Origin: DATJFH01 sp035495815
GTDB lineage: Bacteria; Acidobacteriota; Terriglobia; Bryobacterales; Bryobacteraceae
Assembly: GCA_035495815.1 (NCBI GenBank)
Contig: DATJFH010000188.1
Location: forward strand, 1 to 47,913
Direction of reading: 5' to 3'
DNA length: 47,913 bases
Shown here: positions 7,747 through 16,514 of the stretch, in pieces
How the letters are laid out: every line of letters starts with the position of its first letter
How positions within the stretch are numbered: the stretch's first letter is position 1
Translations under genes and position numbers: made by a program
Notes under the pieces: generated by a model
Databases searched by the model: none
Told to the model about the DNA's origin: nothing
Seen by the model: only the letters and a program-made list of their open reading frames with translations

Positions 7747-10700
7747 CTAGTAGTAAAACTTCACGGCCACCTGCAGTTCGCGCGGACCGCGGCCGCCGGC
7801 GTAGGTGTCGATGATGCCGAAGTTCGTCGCCCCGAAGGTCATGTGCGGCGTCGCGAAAGTAGCCGTGTTGGTCAGGTTGAAGGCCTCCAGCCGCAACTGC
7901 ACGTATTTCGATTCGGTAATCGTCAGCCTCTTGAAGACGGCCATATCGGCGTTGCGGATGCCGGGGCTGCGGTAGTTCGGCAGCGTGCGTGGCATGGAGC
8001 CGTAGGTGTCCGGCGCCGGCCGCGAAAACGCGCTCTCGTTGAAATACCGGTTGAGGCGGTCCTTGACCGAGCCCTCCCGGCGCGGATCGCCGATCAGGTT
8101 GGGCCGCTGGACTCCCTCCCAAAGCGTCGCTCCCTGCAGCGGAAGCTCCCGGAACTGCGATCCGCTGTTGAGCGGGAATCCGGCGCTGAAAGTATAAATC
8201 CCGCTGACCTCCCAGCCGCCGGCAGCCAGATTGAGCGGCTTGCTCCAATTTTTCCCCAGCCACTTGCCCCGGCCGAAAGGCAGTTGATATGAGAAAGTCA
8301 TTACCACGCGTTGTGGAATGTCCTGCGCCGAGACAGCCCGCTCCAGACGAAGATTGAACGGATTCTGAACGTCGGTGACCCCGCCGAGCCAGCCCACGTT
8401 TCCGTCGGAGAACGACGAATCATCGATCATCTTCGAGATCGTGTAGTGCCCGCCGAAGCTCAGCCCGTGCGAAAAGCGTTTTTCGAACTGGAATTGTACG
8501 CCGTGATAGATCGAGTTGCCGATGTTGCGCGCCGAGCCGCTCACTCCTCCCGAGTACTGCGGGTAGGGGCGCAGCAGCGTGTTCTGCTGCACTGTGGGGG
8601 CGCTCAGCCGGGAAGTCGGATCGGTAATGATCCCGTAGAACGGATTGGCGACCAGCGCCAGCAGCGCCGTTCTCCCCATGGACCATAGGGAGGGATCGAG
8701 GCGGTTCACGTTCTGCACGCCGCCGCCGAAGTACAGGTGAGTGCCTTTCCCGCCGGTGTAGTTGACCTGGATCATGGAGTTCGCCGTCAACGCCCTCTGG
8801 ATGGAAAGATTCCACTGCTGATACTGCGGATTTGCATTCTGCCGGGATTCGGTGCCGACGGAGAGGCCCAGAAACGTCGCTGCGCCGAGCGAGTTTCCGG
8901 GAGGAATCGTCAACCCGTTCGGATACGGGTTGGCCAGGGACGCATAGGGAGTGAGGTTGCCGTCGCGGCTGAATTCGACCGGGGAGTTCGTCATGTAGCC
9001 CGAGCCCGTGTGTCCCTTGATGGTGGCGCGGGACAGGGTGTAGAAGATGCCGTAGCCGCCGCGGACCGCGGTCTTCTCGTTCACCGCATACGCGAAGCCG
9101 ACGCGCGGCTGGACGTTGTTGAGGTCCATGTCGATCGGGCTCCGATTGTTGCCATCCACAAACTTGAACTGGCCCTTCAGGTTCGGAAACTGCGGAACCT
9201 TGCCAGCTAGCGGGGAGGGCGCGCCGAAATCGTAGTAACTGTACCGGTTGTATCGCTCGGTGCGCGGTACATCGAAATCGTAGCGCAGTCCCAGGTTGAT
9301 AGTCAGCTTGCGGGCCACCTTCCAATCGTCCTGCGCATACCAGCCGTAATATTGCGAGGCTGATGCGGACCAGGGGTCAATGTGATAATCGCCGCCGCTG
9401 CCCCAGCCGATCAACATCGACGCGATGGCGTTGCCCTGAAGTGAATTGCTGGCGTTGGGGTCCTGATTGGTGATCGCGCGGTTGAAACTGAGATGCCCTT
9501 GCGGATAGCCGGGTTGCAGGTAGTTCAACCGCATCAGGCGCGCCTCGGCCCCCAATTTCAGGTTATGACCGCTGAAAATCTTGGTCACGCTGCCGGTGAA
9601 ACTGTTGACATCGTCCCCGCGGCCGATCAGGCCGTAGCCCACCTGTCCGATTTCCCGATAGCCTTCGGGCGTGAAAGTCGGAAACATGTTGATCCCGTTG
9701 TAGAGATAGACTTTGGGCAGCCCGAGCGAAGTCTGATCGAATCCGGTGCTCTTGGGATTCGTGTTGGCTCGCTGGCGCAGAAGACCGTAGCGTGCGGTGA
9801 ACAGGGTCGACGCGCTTTGCGTGCGGGTGAAATCGAAGACGAAGTTCTGCGTGCGGCTGGACGAATTGCCATTCGAGAAGTTATCCGCCAGGCCCCAGAA
9901 GGTCGCCGGGACGCTGGCGCCCCAATTGACGCTGTAGCGGGACATGATGCGCTGCTTCTCGTTGAGGTTGTGGTCCAGCTTGATATCCATCTGGTTGCCT
10001 TCGCTCTGATTCACGCCCTGGCCGAACCAGTTGTTGACGTGCGTGAACGGCAGTCCGTCCGAGGTCGGTTTGGGATAGTAACCGAGCACGTTTTGAGAAA
10101 TCTTGCTCTGCATCGAGAGGGGCACCACATTGCCGGGGAAGGGATTCCGCAGCGTCGCGCCGGCGGCGTTCCTGAAAGTATCGAAGGGGTTATAAATCGT
10201 GATGAGCTGGCCACCCGCCGCCCGCGTGTCGCTGAAGTCACCGGCGCGCTCGAGCAGCGTGGGCACGGTCTGCGTCTGGGTGGCGGCGTTGGTCTGGCGG
10301 CTGCCTTCGAAGTCGTAAAAGAAAAACGTCCTGTTCCTGCCGTTGTAAAGCTTGGGAAGTACCACCGGGCCGCCGACAGTTCCGCCGAACACGTTGCGAT
10401 GGAAGTCGGGGATCGCGCGGCCGGCGCGATTGGAAAACCAGTTGTTCGCATTCAAGGCCGAGTTCCGGTGGAAGTCGTATCCGACGCCGTGCAGAGCGTT
10501 GGTTCCGCTCTTGGTGATCACGTTGATGATCGATCCGCCCGTGTTGCCGAATTCGGCGCTGAAGAAATTGGTCTGGACCTTGAATTCCTGGACCACGTCG
10601 ACCGACGGCTGATACTCGAGATTGGTAATTCCGGAGTTCTGCTCGACGTTGGCCACGCTCATTCCGTCGAGCAGGACGTCGGCGCTCGAGTTGCGTGTTC

Positions 10701-11241
10701 CGTTGGCGGTAAAGTTGGTGTTGGTCTGGCCGCCCGGACTGAGATTGGAGGGCGTGATTCCGGGCGCCGCCGCGACCAGCGCAAGCGGCTGGCGTCCGGC
10801 GAGCGGGAGCGACTGGATGTACGTGTTCTCGATCACGCGGCCGAGCGTGGCGCTGGTGACGTTGATCAGCGGCGCGCTGCCTTCCACGGCAATGGTGGTT
10901 GCGACCGCGCCGAGAGTCAACTCCACGTCGAGGGTCGCCTGCTGCTGAACCTGCAGCGGAAACGCGGCGTGCGAGTACCGGTTGAAGCCGGGCGCTTCGA
11001 CCGACAGCTTGTAATTGCCGGGTGGCAGAGCGGTGAAAGCGTAACGCCCGGCCGAATCGGTGTTGGTGGGATGCTGGACATTGCGGTCGGCGTCGGTCAC
11101 CACGACCTTGGCATTGGGAACCGCGGATTGGGACGCGTCGGTCACCACGCCGCGGATCGAAGCCGTATACGATTGCGCGCGTGCGCACGTGGCTCCGGCG
11201 AACAAAGCGCAAAGGAGCAAAACAGCAGTATTCTTGGCCAT
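7747..11241 (-). CDS. Oar-like TonB-dependent receptor 1
   Basis: A 1164-residue outer-membrane receptor. Order of parts: signal peptide (residues 1-22, ending ARAQ), carboxypeptidase-regulatory-like Ig domain (about 25-110, GVVTDASQSAVPNAKVVVTD...), plug domain (SLPLAGRQPLALV, then LLDGMSVANVEQNSG and GGSIINVITKSGTN), and a large beta-barrel ending in the aromatic tail KFYY. Oar-like receptors are expanded in Acidobacteriota and take up bulky substrates, powered by TonB/ExbBD. The ligand is not predictable. The ATG follows AGGGGGG and a near-consensus sigma-70-type promoter. No glycan-binding lipoprotein (SusD) gene accompanies it. Confidence 0.92.
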   Translation of the reverse strand: MAKNTAVLLLCALFAGATCARAQSYTASIRGVVTDASQSAVPNAKVVVTDADRNVQHPTNTDSAGRYAFTALPPGNYKLSVEAPGFNRYSHAAFPLQVQQQATLDVELTLGAVATTIAVEGSAPLINVTSATLGRVIENTYIQSLPLAGRQPLALVAAAPGITPSNLSPGGQTNTNFTANGTRNSSADVLLDGMSVANVEQNSGITNLEYQPSVDVVQEFKVQTNFFSAEFGNTGGSIINVITKSGTNALHGVGYDFHRNSALNANNWFSNRAGRAIPDFHRNVFGGTVGGPVVLPKLYNGRNRTFFFYDFEGSRQTNAATQTQTVPTLLERAGDFSDTRAAGGQLITIYNPFDTFRNAAGATLRNPFPGNVVPLSMQSKISQNVLGYYPKPTSDGLPFTHVNNWFGQGVNQSEGNQMDIKLDHNLNEKQRIMSRYSVNWGASVPATFWGLADNFSNGNSSSRTQNFVFDFTRTQSASTLFTARYGLLRQRANTNPKSTGFDQTSLGLPKVYLYNGINMFPTFTPEGYREIGQVGYGLIGRGDDVNSFTGSVTKIFSGHNLKLGAEARLMRLNYLQPGYPQGHLSFNRAITNQDPNASNSLQGNAIASMLIGWGSGGDYHIDPWSASASQYYGWYAQDDWKVARKLTINLGLRYDFDVPRTERYNRYSYYDFGAPSPLAGKVPQFPNLKGQFKFVDGNNRSPIDMDLNNVQPRVGFAYAVNEKTAVRGGYGIFYTLSRATIKGHTGSGYMTNSPVEFSRDGNLTPYASLANPYPNGLTIPPGNSLGAATFLGLSVGTESRQNANPQYQQWNLSIQRALTANSMIQVNYTGGKGTHLYFGGGVQNVNRLDPSLWSMGRTALLALVANPFYGIITDPTSRLSAPTVQQNTLLRPYPQYSGGVSGSARNIGNSIYHGVQFQFEKRFSHGLSFGGHYTISKMIDDSSFSDGNVGWLGGVTDVQNPFNLRLERAVSAQDIPQRVVMTFSYQLPFGRGKWLGKNWSKPLNLAAGGWEVSGIYTFSAGFPLNSGSQFRELPLQGATLWEGVQRPNLIGDPRREGSVKDRLNRYFNESAFSRPAPDTYGSMPRTLPNYRSPGIRNADMAVFKRLTITESKYVQLRLEAFNLTNTATFATPHMTFGATNFGIIDTYAGGRGPRELQVAVKFYY

Positions 11242-11270
11242 TTCGAGGCCCCCCTATCGAACTGGGGATT

Positions 11271-11299
11271 ATTCTAGTGGCGCCGTGGCGCAATGTCAA
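11271..11299 (-). promoter_or_regulatory. Sigma-70-type promoter of Oar-like receptor 1
   Basis: On the minus strand a perfect -35 TTGACA (11299-11294) is followed by a 17-base spacer and the -10 TAGAAT (11276-11271). The spacer contains two direct copies of GCGCCAC, which could bind a regulator. The start codon is 29 bases beyond the -10. This is the best promoter match in the window. Confidence 0.75.
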
Positions 11300-11302
11300 T
11301 GG

Positions 11303-11325
11303 AAAAGTTGACGCCTGCCGGCGCC
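11303..11325 (-). terminator. Intrinsic terminator candidate at the end of the translation operon
   Basis: Read on the minus strand directly after the SDR stop codon there is a six-pair stem (GGCGCC/GGCGTC, one G-U pair) with a four-base loop (GGCA), then AACTTTT. It sits between the SDR stop and the -35 of the receptor-1 promoter, so it would separate the two transcription units. The T-run is short. Confidence 0.55.
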
Positions 11326-12066
11326 TCAGTAGGTGGCCCGGCCGCCGCTGGCGTCGTAGCACTGGGCGGTCACGAATGAGCAGTCCGGGCTGGCCAGGAA
11401 ATGCGCCACCGCGGCGATCTCCTCGGGCGTGCCGGTGCGGCGCATGGGGATCCTTTCCGTCATGTAGTCCACCTGCGCCTGGGTCAGCTGGTCGAGGATC
11501 CTGGTGCGAATGACGGCCGGCGAGATCGAGTTCACGCAGATGCCGTCCATGGCGACCTCCTTGCCGACCGACTTGGTAAAGCCGATGACGGCAGCCTTGG
11601 TCGCCGAATAGCCGGTCATGTTGGGGTTGCCCTCCTTGCCGGCGATGGAGGCGATGTTCACGATGCGGCCGTACTTCCGCTCCCGCATGTGCGGGATCAC
11701 GGCGCGGCAGGTATTGAACACGCCCGTCAGGTTCACCGCGATGATCCGCTGCCAGTCCTCGTCGGTCTGCTCCCAGAGCGGAGCGGCCTTGCCGGCGATG
11801 CCGGCGTTGTTCACCAGCACGTCGATGCGGCCCCGCCTCGCCAGAACCGCCGCGACCGCGTCACCGACGGAGCCGGCGCGCGAAATGTCGATTCCGATTC
11901 CGAAGGATTCCCCCCCGATCGAAGCGGCCACGGCGGCGGCGCCCTCGGCGTCCAGGTCGGCCACGGCGATGGTGGCCCCGGCGCGGGCGAGCCTTCGGGC
12001 AATCGCTTCCCCGATGCCCGTGGCCGCGCCGGTCACGATGGCGGTCTGTCCGGTGAGGAGAAACAT
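11326..12066 (-). CDS. SDR-family oxidoreductase (FabG-like, NAD-preferring)
   Basis: A 246-residue classical short-chain dehydrogenase. It has the cofactor motif TGAATGIG (12-19), NNAG (86-89), and the catalytic set Ser140, Tyr153, Lys157 (YSATK). Asp37 at the end of the second strand (VADLD) favours NAD(H) over NADP(H). The substrate is probably a 3-hydroxyacyl, sugar or polyol compound; FabG itself usually prefers NADPH, so I give no symbol. It starts at the base after the rplI stop (TAAATG) and is the last gene of the minus-strand operon. An SDR at this position is not part of the usual ribosomal cluster. Confidence 0.88.
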   Translation of the reverse strand: MFLLTGQTAIVTGAATGIGEAIARRLARAGATIAVADLDAEGAAAVAASIGGESFGIGIDISRAGSVGDAVAAVLARRGRIDVLVNNAGIAGKAAPLWEQTDEDWQRIIAVNLTGVFNTCRAVIPHMRERKYGRIVNIASIAGKEGNPNMTGYSATKAAVIGFTKSVGKEVAMDGICVNSISPAVIRTRILDQLTQAQVDYMTERIPMRRTGTPEEIAAVAHFLASPDCSFVTAQCYDASGGRATY

Positions 12067-12513
12067 TTACGCTTCCCGGACGACGTTGACCGTAATCTCG
12101 GAAGTGACGTTGCGGTGCAGCCGCACCCCGAGCTTGTGCTCGCCCAGCTGCTTGATCGGCTCGTCCAGCTGGATCTTGCGCCGGTCGATGCTGAAATGCT
12201 GCTTCTCCAGCGCTTCGGCGATGTCCTTCGCCGTCACCGACCCGAACAGCTGATCGTTCTCGCCCGCCTTCTGGGCGATGGTCACGGTGACCCCGGCCAG
12301 CATCTGGCCCAGGTCCTCCGCCTCGGTCTGGAGCTTGGCTTCCTTGCGCAGGTGGGCCTGCCGCTCCTGTTCGACGATCTTCTTGTTCGACTCGGTAGCC
12401 CGCACCGCCAGCCGCTTGGGCAGCAGGAAATTGCGCGCGTAGCCGGCGGCCACGTTCACCACCTGCCCCCGCGCGCCCAGTTTTTCGATGTCTTCTCGCA
12501 GTATGACGTCCAT
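12067..12513 (-). CDS. rplI: 50S ribosomal protein L9
   Basis: A 148-residue L9, the two-domain 23S rRNA-binding protein at the base of the L1 stalk. The N-terminal domain begins MDVILREDIEKLGARG and has the conserved GYARNFLLP stretch. It is joined by the long connecting helix (about 41-75) to the C-terminal domain ending in VNVVREA. I set the start at the ATG at 12513 after GGGAGAG, since the frame runs on upstream only through overlapping rpsR sequence. It follows rpsR by 14 bases, the usual rpsF-rpsR-rplI order. Confidence 0.97.
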   Translation of the reverse strand: MDVILREDIEKLGARGQVVNVAAGYARNFLLPKRLAVRATESNKKIVEQERQAHLRKEAKLQTEAEDLGQMLAGVTVTIAQKAGENDQLFGSVTAKDIAEALEKQHFSIDRRKIQLDEPIKQLGEHKLGVRLHRNVTSEITVNVVREA

Positions 12514-12527
12514 GATCTCTCCCGCTG

Positions 12528-12827
12528 TCAGATGGCCGCCGCGAAGGGCAGCAGCGCGATGTTCCGCGCCTTCTTGATGGCGTCGCTCAGTCTCCGCTGG
12601 CAGGGCCCGCAGACGCCGGAGATGCGGCGCGGAACGATCTTGCCCCGCTCCGCGATGAAGGCGTTCAGCATCTTGACGTCTTTGTAGTTGATGTCGTCGA
12701 TCTTCTCGACGCAGAAGCGGCATACCTTCTTGCGCCGGAAATATTGCTTCTTTTGCGTGAGCACCGCCTTGTCGCCGCCGGTCGGACGCTGCGATGCGCT
12801 TCCTGGTCTTCCTCTCGATTCCGCCAT
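12528..12827 (-). CDS. rpsR: 30S ribosomal protein S18 (four-Cys form)
   Basis: A 99-residue S18, which pairs with S6 on the platform of the 30S subunit. The core is recognisable from KKVCRFC, DINYKD and PRRISG. Two CxxC pairs (Cys36/Cys39 and Cys73/Cys76) suggest a zinc-binding, C+ form of S18; many bacterial S18 proteins lack these cysteines. The N-terminal 25 residues are a basic, low-complexity extension. Start ATG at 12827 with a GAGAG-rich upstream region. Lies between rpsF and rplI; no ssb gene is inserted, unlike in many bacteria. Confidence 0.96.
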   Translation of the reverse strand: MAESRGRPGSASQRPTGGDKAVLTQKKQYFRRKKVCRFCVEKIDDINYKDVKMLNAFIAERGKIVPRRISGVCGPCQRRLSDAIKKARNIALLPFAAAI

Positions 12828-12860
12828 AGTAATCTCTCTCTCTTCTCTCCCGTTCCTGAT

Positions 12861-13277
12861 TTATCTCGCTTCCTCGGGCGTCCCCAGCATCTGCGACGCC
12901 ACCGACGGCTGGGCCGGGGCGGGCGCCGCCGTCGCTTTGCGGTGCGCGCGCTTTTCGCGATGCTTCCTGCGCTTTTCGAGGCGCTTCAGCGTCTCGTCGA
13001 TGCGCACGGTCAGGAATTTGATGACCGCGTCGGTCACGCGCAGACGCCGCTCCAGCTCCTTGACCGTTTCCGGGCTCGAAGTGAACTGGATCAGCACGTA
13101 GTAGCCTTCCCTGTTCTTCTCCACGCGGTACGCCAGGCGGCGTTTGCCCCATTTCTCCATCTTGTCGATGGTTCCGCCGGCGGTGGTGATCACGCCGCTC
13201 ATCTGCTCGATGATCTGGTCGATCTCCTCTTCGGTTGCATCCGGCTTGATAATGAACAACTCTTCGTAGATTCTCAT
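12861..13277 (-). CDS. rpsF: 30S ribosomal protein S6
   Basis: A 138-residue S6. The ferredoxin-like core (MRIYEELFIIKPDATEEE to about residue 97, with KWGKRRLAYRV and EGYYVLIQF) is complete. A basic then Ala/Pro-rich tail (98-138) extends beyond the usual core. The start ATG at 13277 overlaps the pth stop (ATGA), so there is no room for a separate S6-S18 autoregulatory leader. The frame continues upstream only within pth. Confidence 0.96.
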   Translation of the reverse strand: MRIYEELFIIKPDATEEEIDQIIEQMSGVITTAGGTIDKMEKWGKRRLAYRVEKNREGYYVLIQFTSSPETVKELERRLRVTDAVIKFLTVRIDETLKRLEKRRKHREKRAHRKATAAPAPAQPSVASQMLGTPEEAR

Positions 13278-13861
13278 TCTTCCTCGTTTGAGCCTTGGGC
13301 GCGACGATTGAATTTCGTCATGGCCTTTTCGGCGCCTTCGGCGATTATGGAGACAACCGCATCGGCCCCCAGGCCGATCAGCTCCTCCAGGTCCTGCTTC
13401 CGCGAGCGCTTTACCGGCGCCAGCAGATACTCCATTCCGCTCGAAATCGGATGGCCGGGATGAATCCCCAGACGCACCCGTGCAAAATCCTTCGTCCCCA
13501 GGCTTCGAATCACCGATTCGGCGCCGTTGTGCCCTCCCGCCGATCCGCTCTTCAGGATCTTCAGGCCGCCCCACGGCAGATTCAACTCGTCCCAGACCAC
13601 GATCAGATCGGCCAGACCGAATGCGTGCTTTTCCATCAGCGGCGCCACCGACGTTCCACTCAGGTTCATGAACGTCTGCGGCTTGGCCAGCATCACCGGC
13701 TTCCCGGCGATCTCGCCCACGCCCGCCAGCGCTTTCGAATCCTTCCGGCTGACCCGGATTCCGTACATCTCCGCCAGCCGGTCGACCACCATGAAGCCCG
13801 CGTTGTGTGGAGTGGCGGCGTACTCTTCGCCCGGATTGCCCAGCCCCACCACCAGAAACAT
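13274..13861 (-). CDS. pth: Peptidyl-tRNA hydrolase
   Basis: A 195-residue Pth that cleaves peptidyl-tRNA released from stalled ribosomes. The family residues are present: Asn10 (GLGNPG), catalytic His19 (TPHNAGF), Asn66 (FMNLSG), Asp91 (WDELNLP) and Asn112 (GGHNG). The residue before the catalytic His is Pro where Arg is usual. It starts nine bases after rplY and overlaps rpsF by four bases. The rplY-pth-rpsF order is a known bacterial arrangement. Confidence 0.96.
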   Translation of the reverse strand: MFLVVGLGNPGEEYAATPHNAGFMVVDRLAEMYGIRVSRKDSKALAGVGEIAGKPVMLAKPQTFMNLSGTSVAPLMEKHAFGLADLIVVWDELNLPWGGLKILKSGSAGGHNGAESVIRSLGTKDFARVRLGIHPGHPISSGMEYLLAPVKRSRKQDLEELIGLGADAVVSIIAEGAEKAMTKFNRRAQGSNEEE

Positions 13862-13870
13862 CGGGGCCGG

Positions 13871-14557
13871 CTACTTCTTCTTCGCCTTGTCGGCTTCGGC
13901 TTCTTCTTCCTTCTTGCCCTTCTTGATAACCTCGGGCTCGCCGCCGGCTTCGGCGACGGGCGCCACTTCGGCCGCCGCCGCGGGAGCCTCTTCGGCGCGC
14001 AGCGCCACCACGTGCGCGATCACCGATTCAGCCGGGCTCAGCAGCCGCATCGAGCCTTCCATCGGAATGCCGCCGGCGCGGACACTCTGGCCGATCATCA
14101 GGCTGCTCACGTCCACCGTGAAGTGCTCCGGTATCTCGTCCGGCAGGCACTCGATTTCGATTTCGCGCGAGATGATCTCGAGCAGTCCGCCCTGCAGCTT
14201 GATGCCCGCGGCTTCGCCGGAGGTGATCACCGGGACCGAGACCCGGATGCGCTTGCTGAGGTCGATCCGCTTCAGGTCCGCGTGCAGCAGATTGCCCCGG
14301 ATGGGATCGCGCTGGGAATCCACCACCATGACCGGCGTATTCTCGCCGCCCTGAATGGCCAGATTGAAAATCGTGTTGTGACCGGATTTGCTGTTCAGGA
14401 TCTGAACCAGGTCCCGGGGGCTGACTCCCACCGAAACCGCGTCTTTATAAGCGCCGTATACCACGGCGGGAATGAATCCGCGGACACGCAGGCGGCGGGC
14501 TTCGTTCTTCCCGCGCGCGGTGCGCACCTCGGCTGCTACCGTTATGTCCTTCCGCAT
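13871..14557 (-). CDS. rplY: 50S ribosomal protein L25/general stress protein Ctc
   Basis: A 228-residue long-form L25 (TL5/CTC type) that binds 5S rRNA. The N-terminal domain (about 1-95) has ARGKNEARRLRVRGFIPAVVYG and HADLKRIDL. The C-terminal beta domain follows (about 96-185), and then an Ala/Glu/Lys-rich tail ending KAKKK. The start ATG at 14557 is preceded by AAGGAG, one of the strongest ribosome-binding sites in the operon. It lies 77 bases downstream of prs. Confidence 0.95.
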   Translation of the reverse strand: MRKDITVAAEVRTARGKNEARRLRVRGFIPAVVYGAYKDAVSVGVSPRDLVQILNSKSGHNTIFNLAIQGGENTPVMVVDSQRDPIRGNLLHADLKRIDLSKRIRVSVPVITSGEAAGIKLQGGLLEIISREIEIECLPDEIPEHFTVDVSSLMIGQSVRAGGIPMEGSMRLLSPAESVIAHVVALRAEEAPAAAAEVAPVAEAGGEPEVIKKGKKEEEAEADKAKKK

Positions 14558-14634
14558 TCCATCTCCTTACCGGTCCCCGGCAAGTCCGACCAACGCTGGC
14601 GCGTTGTGCGTGGGTTGCCGCTCCCGGATCAATC

Positions 14635-15579
14635 TCAAATAAACAAAACGCTGATCGACGTCTCTTCGTGAATCGACTGCACCGCCGTCGCGAGCAGCTT
14701 GCCCACCGACAGCGACCGCACCCGGCTCGACCGCCTGGCCGCCTCCGAAAAAGGTATCGAATTCGTCAAAACCACTTCCTTCAACTGCGACTCCTCGATC
14801 CGCTCCACCGCCGGCCCGGACAGCACGGCGTGCGTCGCGCAGGCGGAAACGCTGGTGGCGCCTTTGTCGAGCAAAGCCTCGGTCGCCTTCACCAGGGTGC
14901 CTCCCGTGTCGATCAGGTCGTCCACGATCAGGCAGTTCCGGCCTTTCACGCGGCCGATGATGTGCATCACCTCGGCTACGTTCACATCCTCCCGCCGCTT
15001 GTCGATGATCGCCAGCGGCGCTTTGAGCCGTTTGGCGAACGCCCGGGCGCGTTCCACACCACCCGCGTCCGGTGAAACCACCGTCAGGTGCGGCGTCTCC
15101 TGCGGCTTGAAATAATCGATCATCACCGGGGCCGAAAACAGGTGGTCCACCGGGACGTCGAAGAAGCCCTGAATCTGGGCGGCGTGCAGATCGAGCGCCA
15201 GAATCCGGTCGGCGCCCGCCCGTTCGATCAGGCTGGCAACCAGCTTGGCCGAAATCGGAACCCGGGGTTTGTCCTTCCGGTCCTGCCGGGCATATCCATA
15301 ATAGGGTAGCACTGCCGTGACCCTCTGCGCTGAGGAGCGCTTCAGCGCGTCGATCATGAGCAGCAGCTCCATCAGGTTGCGGTCCACCGGAGTGCAGGTG
15401 GGCTGCACCACGAAGACGTCCGTTCCCCGGACGTTCTCCTGGATCTGCAGGTAGATCTCGCCATCGGCGAACTGCCGCACGGAAGCCCGTCCGAGCGGGA
15501 TGCCGAGGCAGTCGCAGAGTTCGGAGGCCAGCGCCGGGTTAGCGCTGCCCGTGAAGATTTTGAGACGGTCGGGATTCAT
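14635..15579 (-). CDS. prs: Ribose-phosphate pyrophosphokinase
   Basis: A 314-residue PRPP synthetase that makes PRPP from ribose 5-phosphate and ATP for nucleotide, His, Trp and NAD synthesis. It has the ATP-binding FTGSANPALA start, RQDRKDKPR, the metal-binding DLHAAQIQGFF, and the PRPP loop VDDLIDTGG. I place the start at the ATG at 15579, which overlaps the ispE stop (ATGA); an upstream in-frame ATG would add 19 residues not typical of the family. Coupling ispE to prs is a common arrangement. Its product PRPP is also the substrate of apt in the same operon. Confidence 0.96.
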   Translation of the reverse strand: MNPDRLKIFTGSANPALASELCDCLGIPLGRASVRQFADGEIYLQIQENVRGTDVFVVQPTCTPVDRNLMELLLMIDALKRSSAQRVTAVLPYYGYARQDRKDKPRVPISAKLVASLIERAGADRILALDLHAAQIQGFFDVPVDHLFSAPVMIDYFKPQETPHLTVVSPDAGGVERARAFAKRLKAPLAIIDKRREDVNVAEVMHIIGRVKGRNCLIVDDLIDTGGTLVKATEALLDKGATSVSACATHAVLSGPAVERIEESQLKEVVLTNSIPFSEAARRSSRVRSLSVGKLLATAVQSIHEETSISVLFI

Positions 15580-16514
15580 CGCGCGTACCGGCTTCGGGGC
15601 GGCCATTCTGATTGTATCCGGTGCGCCGCCAGCCATTCACGCCAGAAAGCCCGGTAGCGCGAGCGGCCGATCAGCGAGATTGAGTAAACAGCTTCCTTTC
15701 CAAACAATTTTACGGCGCGAGTCACCTCTGCCCGGCTGCCGAACATCCCGAAGATCGAGGAACCGCTCCCCGACATCATGGCGGGATCGGCGCCGAGCTG
15801 AATCAGACTGCGTTTCAGAGCCCCGAGCCTCGGATGCTCCCGAAACACAGCCTCCTCGAAGTCATTGCATCCAGCGACACGACCAGCCTCCCACACGCCG
15901 GCCTGGAAACTATCTATATTATTTTGTAACAATTCTGTTGTCAATTGCCCGCGCCCGAGACTTCCGTAGGCTTCGGCGGTAGAGACATGGATTGAAGGAG
16001 TTAGCAGAGCGCACGGGGCGGGTTTCAAATCCGGCAGTGGATACAGCTCCGTCCCGCGCCCGAGGCCGGCGGCGCGTCCGCCGAGAAGGAAGAACGGCAC
16101 GTCGCTGCCCAGCTCGCGTGCCATGGCCAAGAGCCGTTCCATCGGGATGACGGCTCCGGCGAGCACGGGCGCCGCCAGCAGGACCGCGGCCGCGTCCGAA
16201 GATCCGCCGCCCAGGCCCGCGCCCATCGGGATGCGCTTCGTCAGCCGCAATTCGAGCCTTCCGGCGCGGCGCATTTCGTCCAGACAAAGCCGCGCGGCCT
16301 TCTCGACCAGGTTGCCGGAAATCGGGACATCCGAAGCCAATTCGATGCGGGTCGCGCGTCCCGGCGTGAACACCAGCTCGAGACCGTCGGAAAGCGAGAT
16401 CGTCTGCAAGACGGTCCGCAGCTCGTGGTACCCATCGGGCCGCTTGCCGAGAACGCGCAAGTCCAGGTTGATCTTCGCCAGCGCGCGGACGCGGGCCCGG
16501 CGGGGAGCGGACAT
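15576..16514 (-). CDS. ispE: 4-diphosphocytidyl-2-C-methyl-D-erythritol kinase
   Basis: A 312-residue GHMP kinase of the MEP isoprenoid pathway, acting on CDP-methylerythritol. The N-terminus (ALAKINLDLRVLGKRPDGYHEL) holds the catalytic Lys and the substrate-binding stretch, and PMGAGLGGGSSDAAA is the ATP-binding glycine-rich loop. The C-terminal GHMP motif MSGSGSSIFG is present. The ATG at 16514 overlaps the apt stop by one base (TGATG); a GTG directly before it is less likely. The last codon overlaps the start of prs. Confidence 0.94.
   Translation of the reverse strand: MSAPRRARVRALAKINLDLRVLGKRPDGYHELRTVLQTISLSDGLELVFTPGRATRIELASDVPISGNLVEKAARLCLDEMRRAGRLELRLTKRIPMGAGLGGGSSDAAAVLLAAPVLAGAVIPMERLLAMARELGSDVPFFLLGGRAAGLGRGTELYPLPDLKPAPCALLTPSIHVSTAEAYGSLGRGQLTTELLQNNIDSFQAGVWEAGRVAGCNDFEEAVFREHPRLGALKRSLIQLGADPAMMSGSGSSIFGMFGSRAEVTRAVKLFGKEAVYSISLIGRSRYRAFWREWLAAHRIQSEWPPRSRYAR

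Noticed and set aside
9493..11277. 594-codon open frame on the plus strand opposite receptor 1
   Set aside because: Antisense to a clear receptor gene; no family features and it runs through that gene's promoter.
12514..13152. N-terminal extension of rplI to 361 codons
   Set aside because: The extension covers rpsR and rpsF out of frame; L9 starts at the ATG at 12513 with a good ribosome-binding site.
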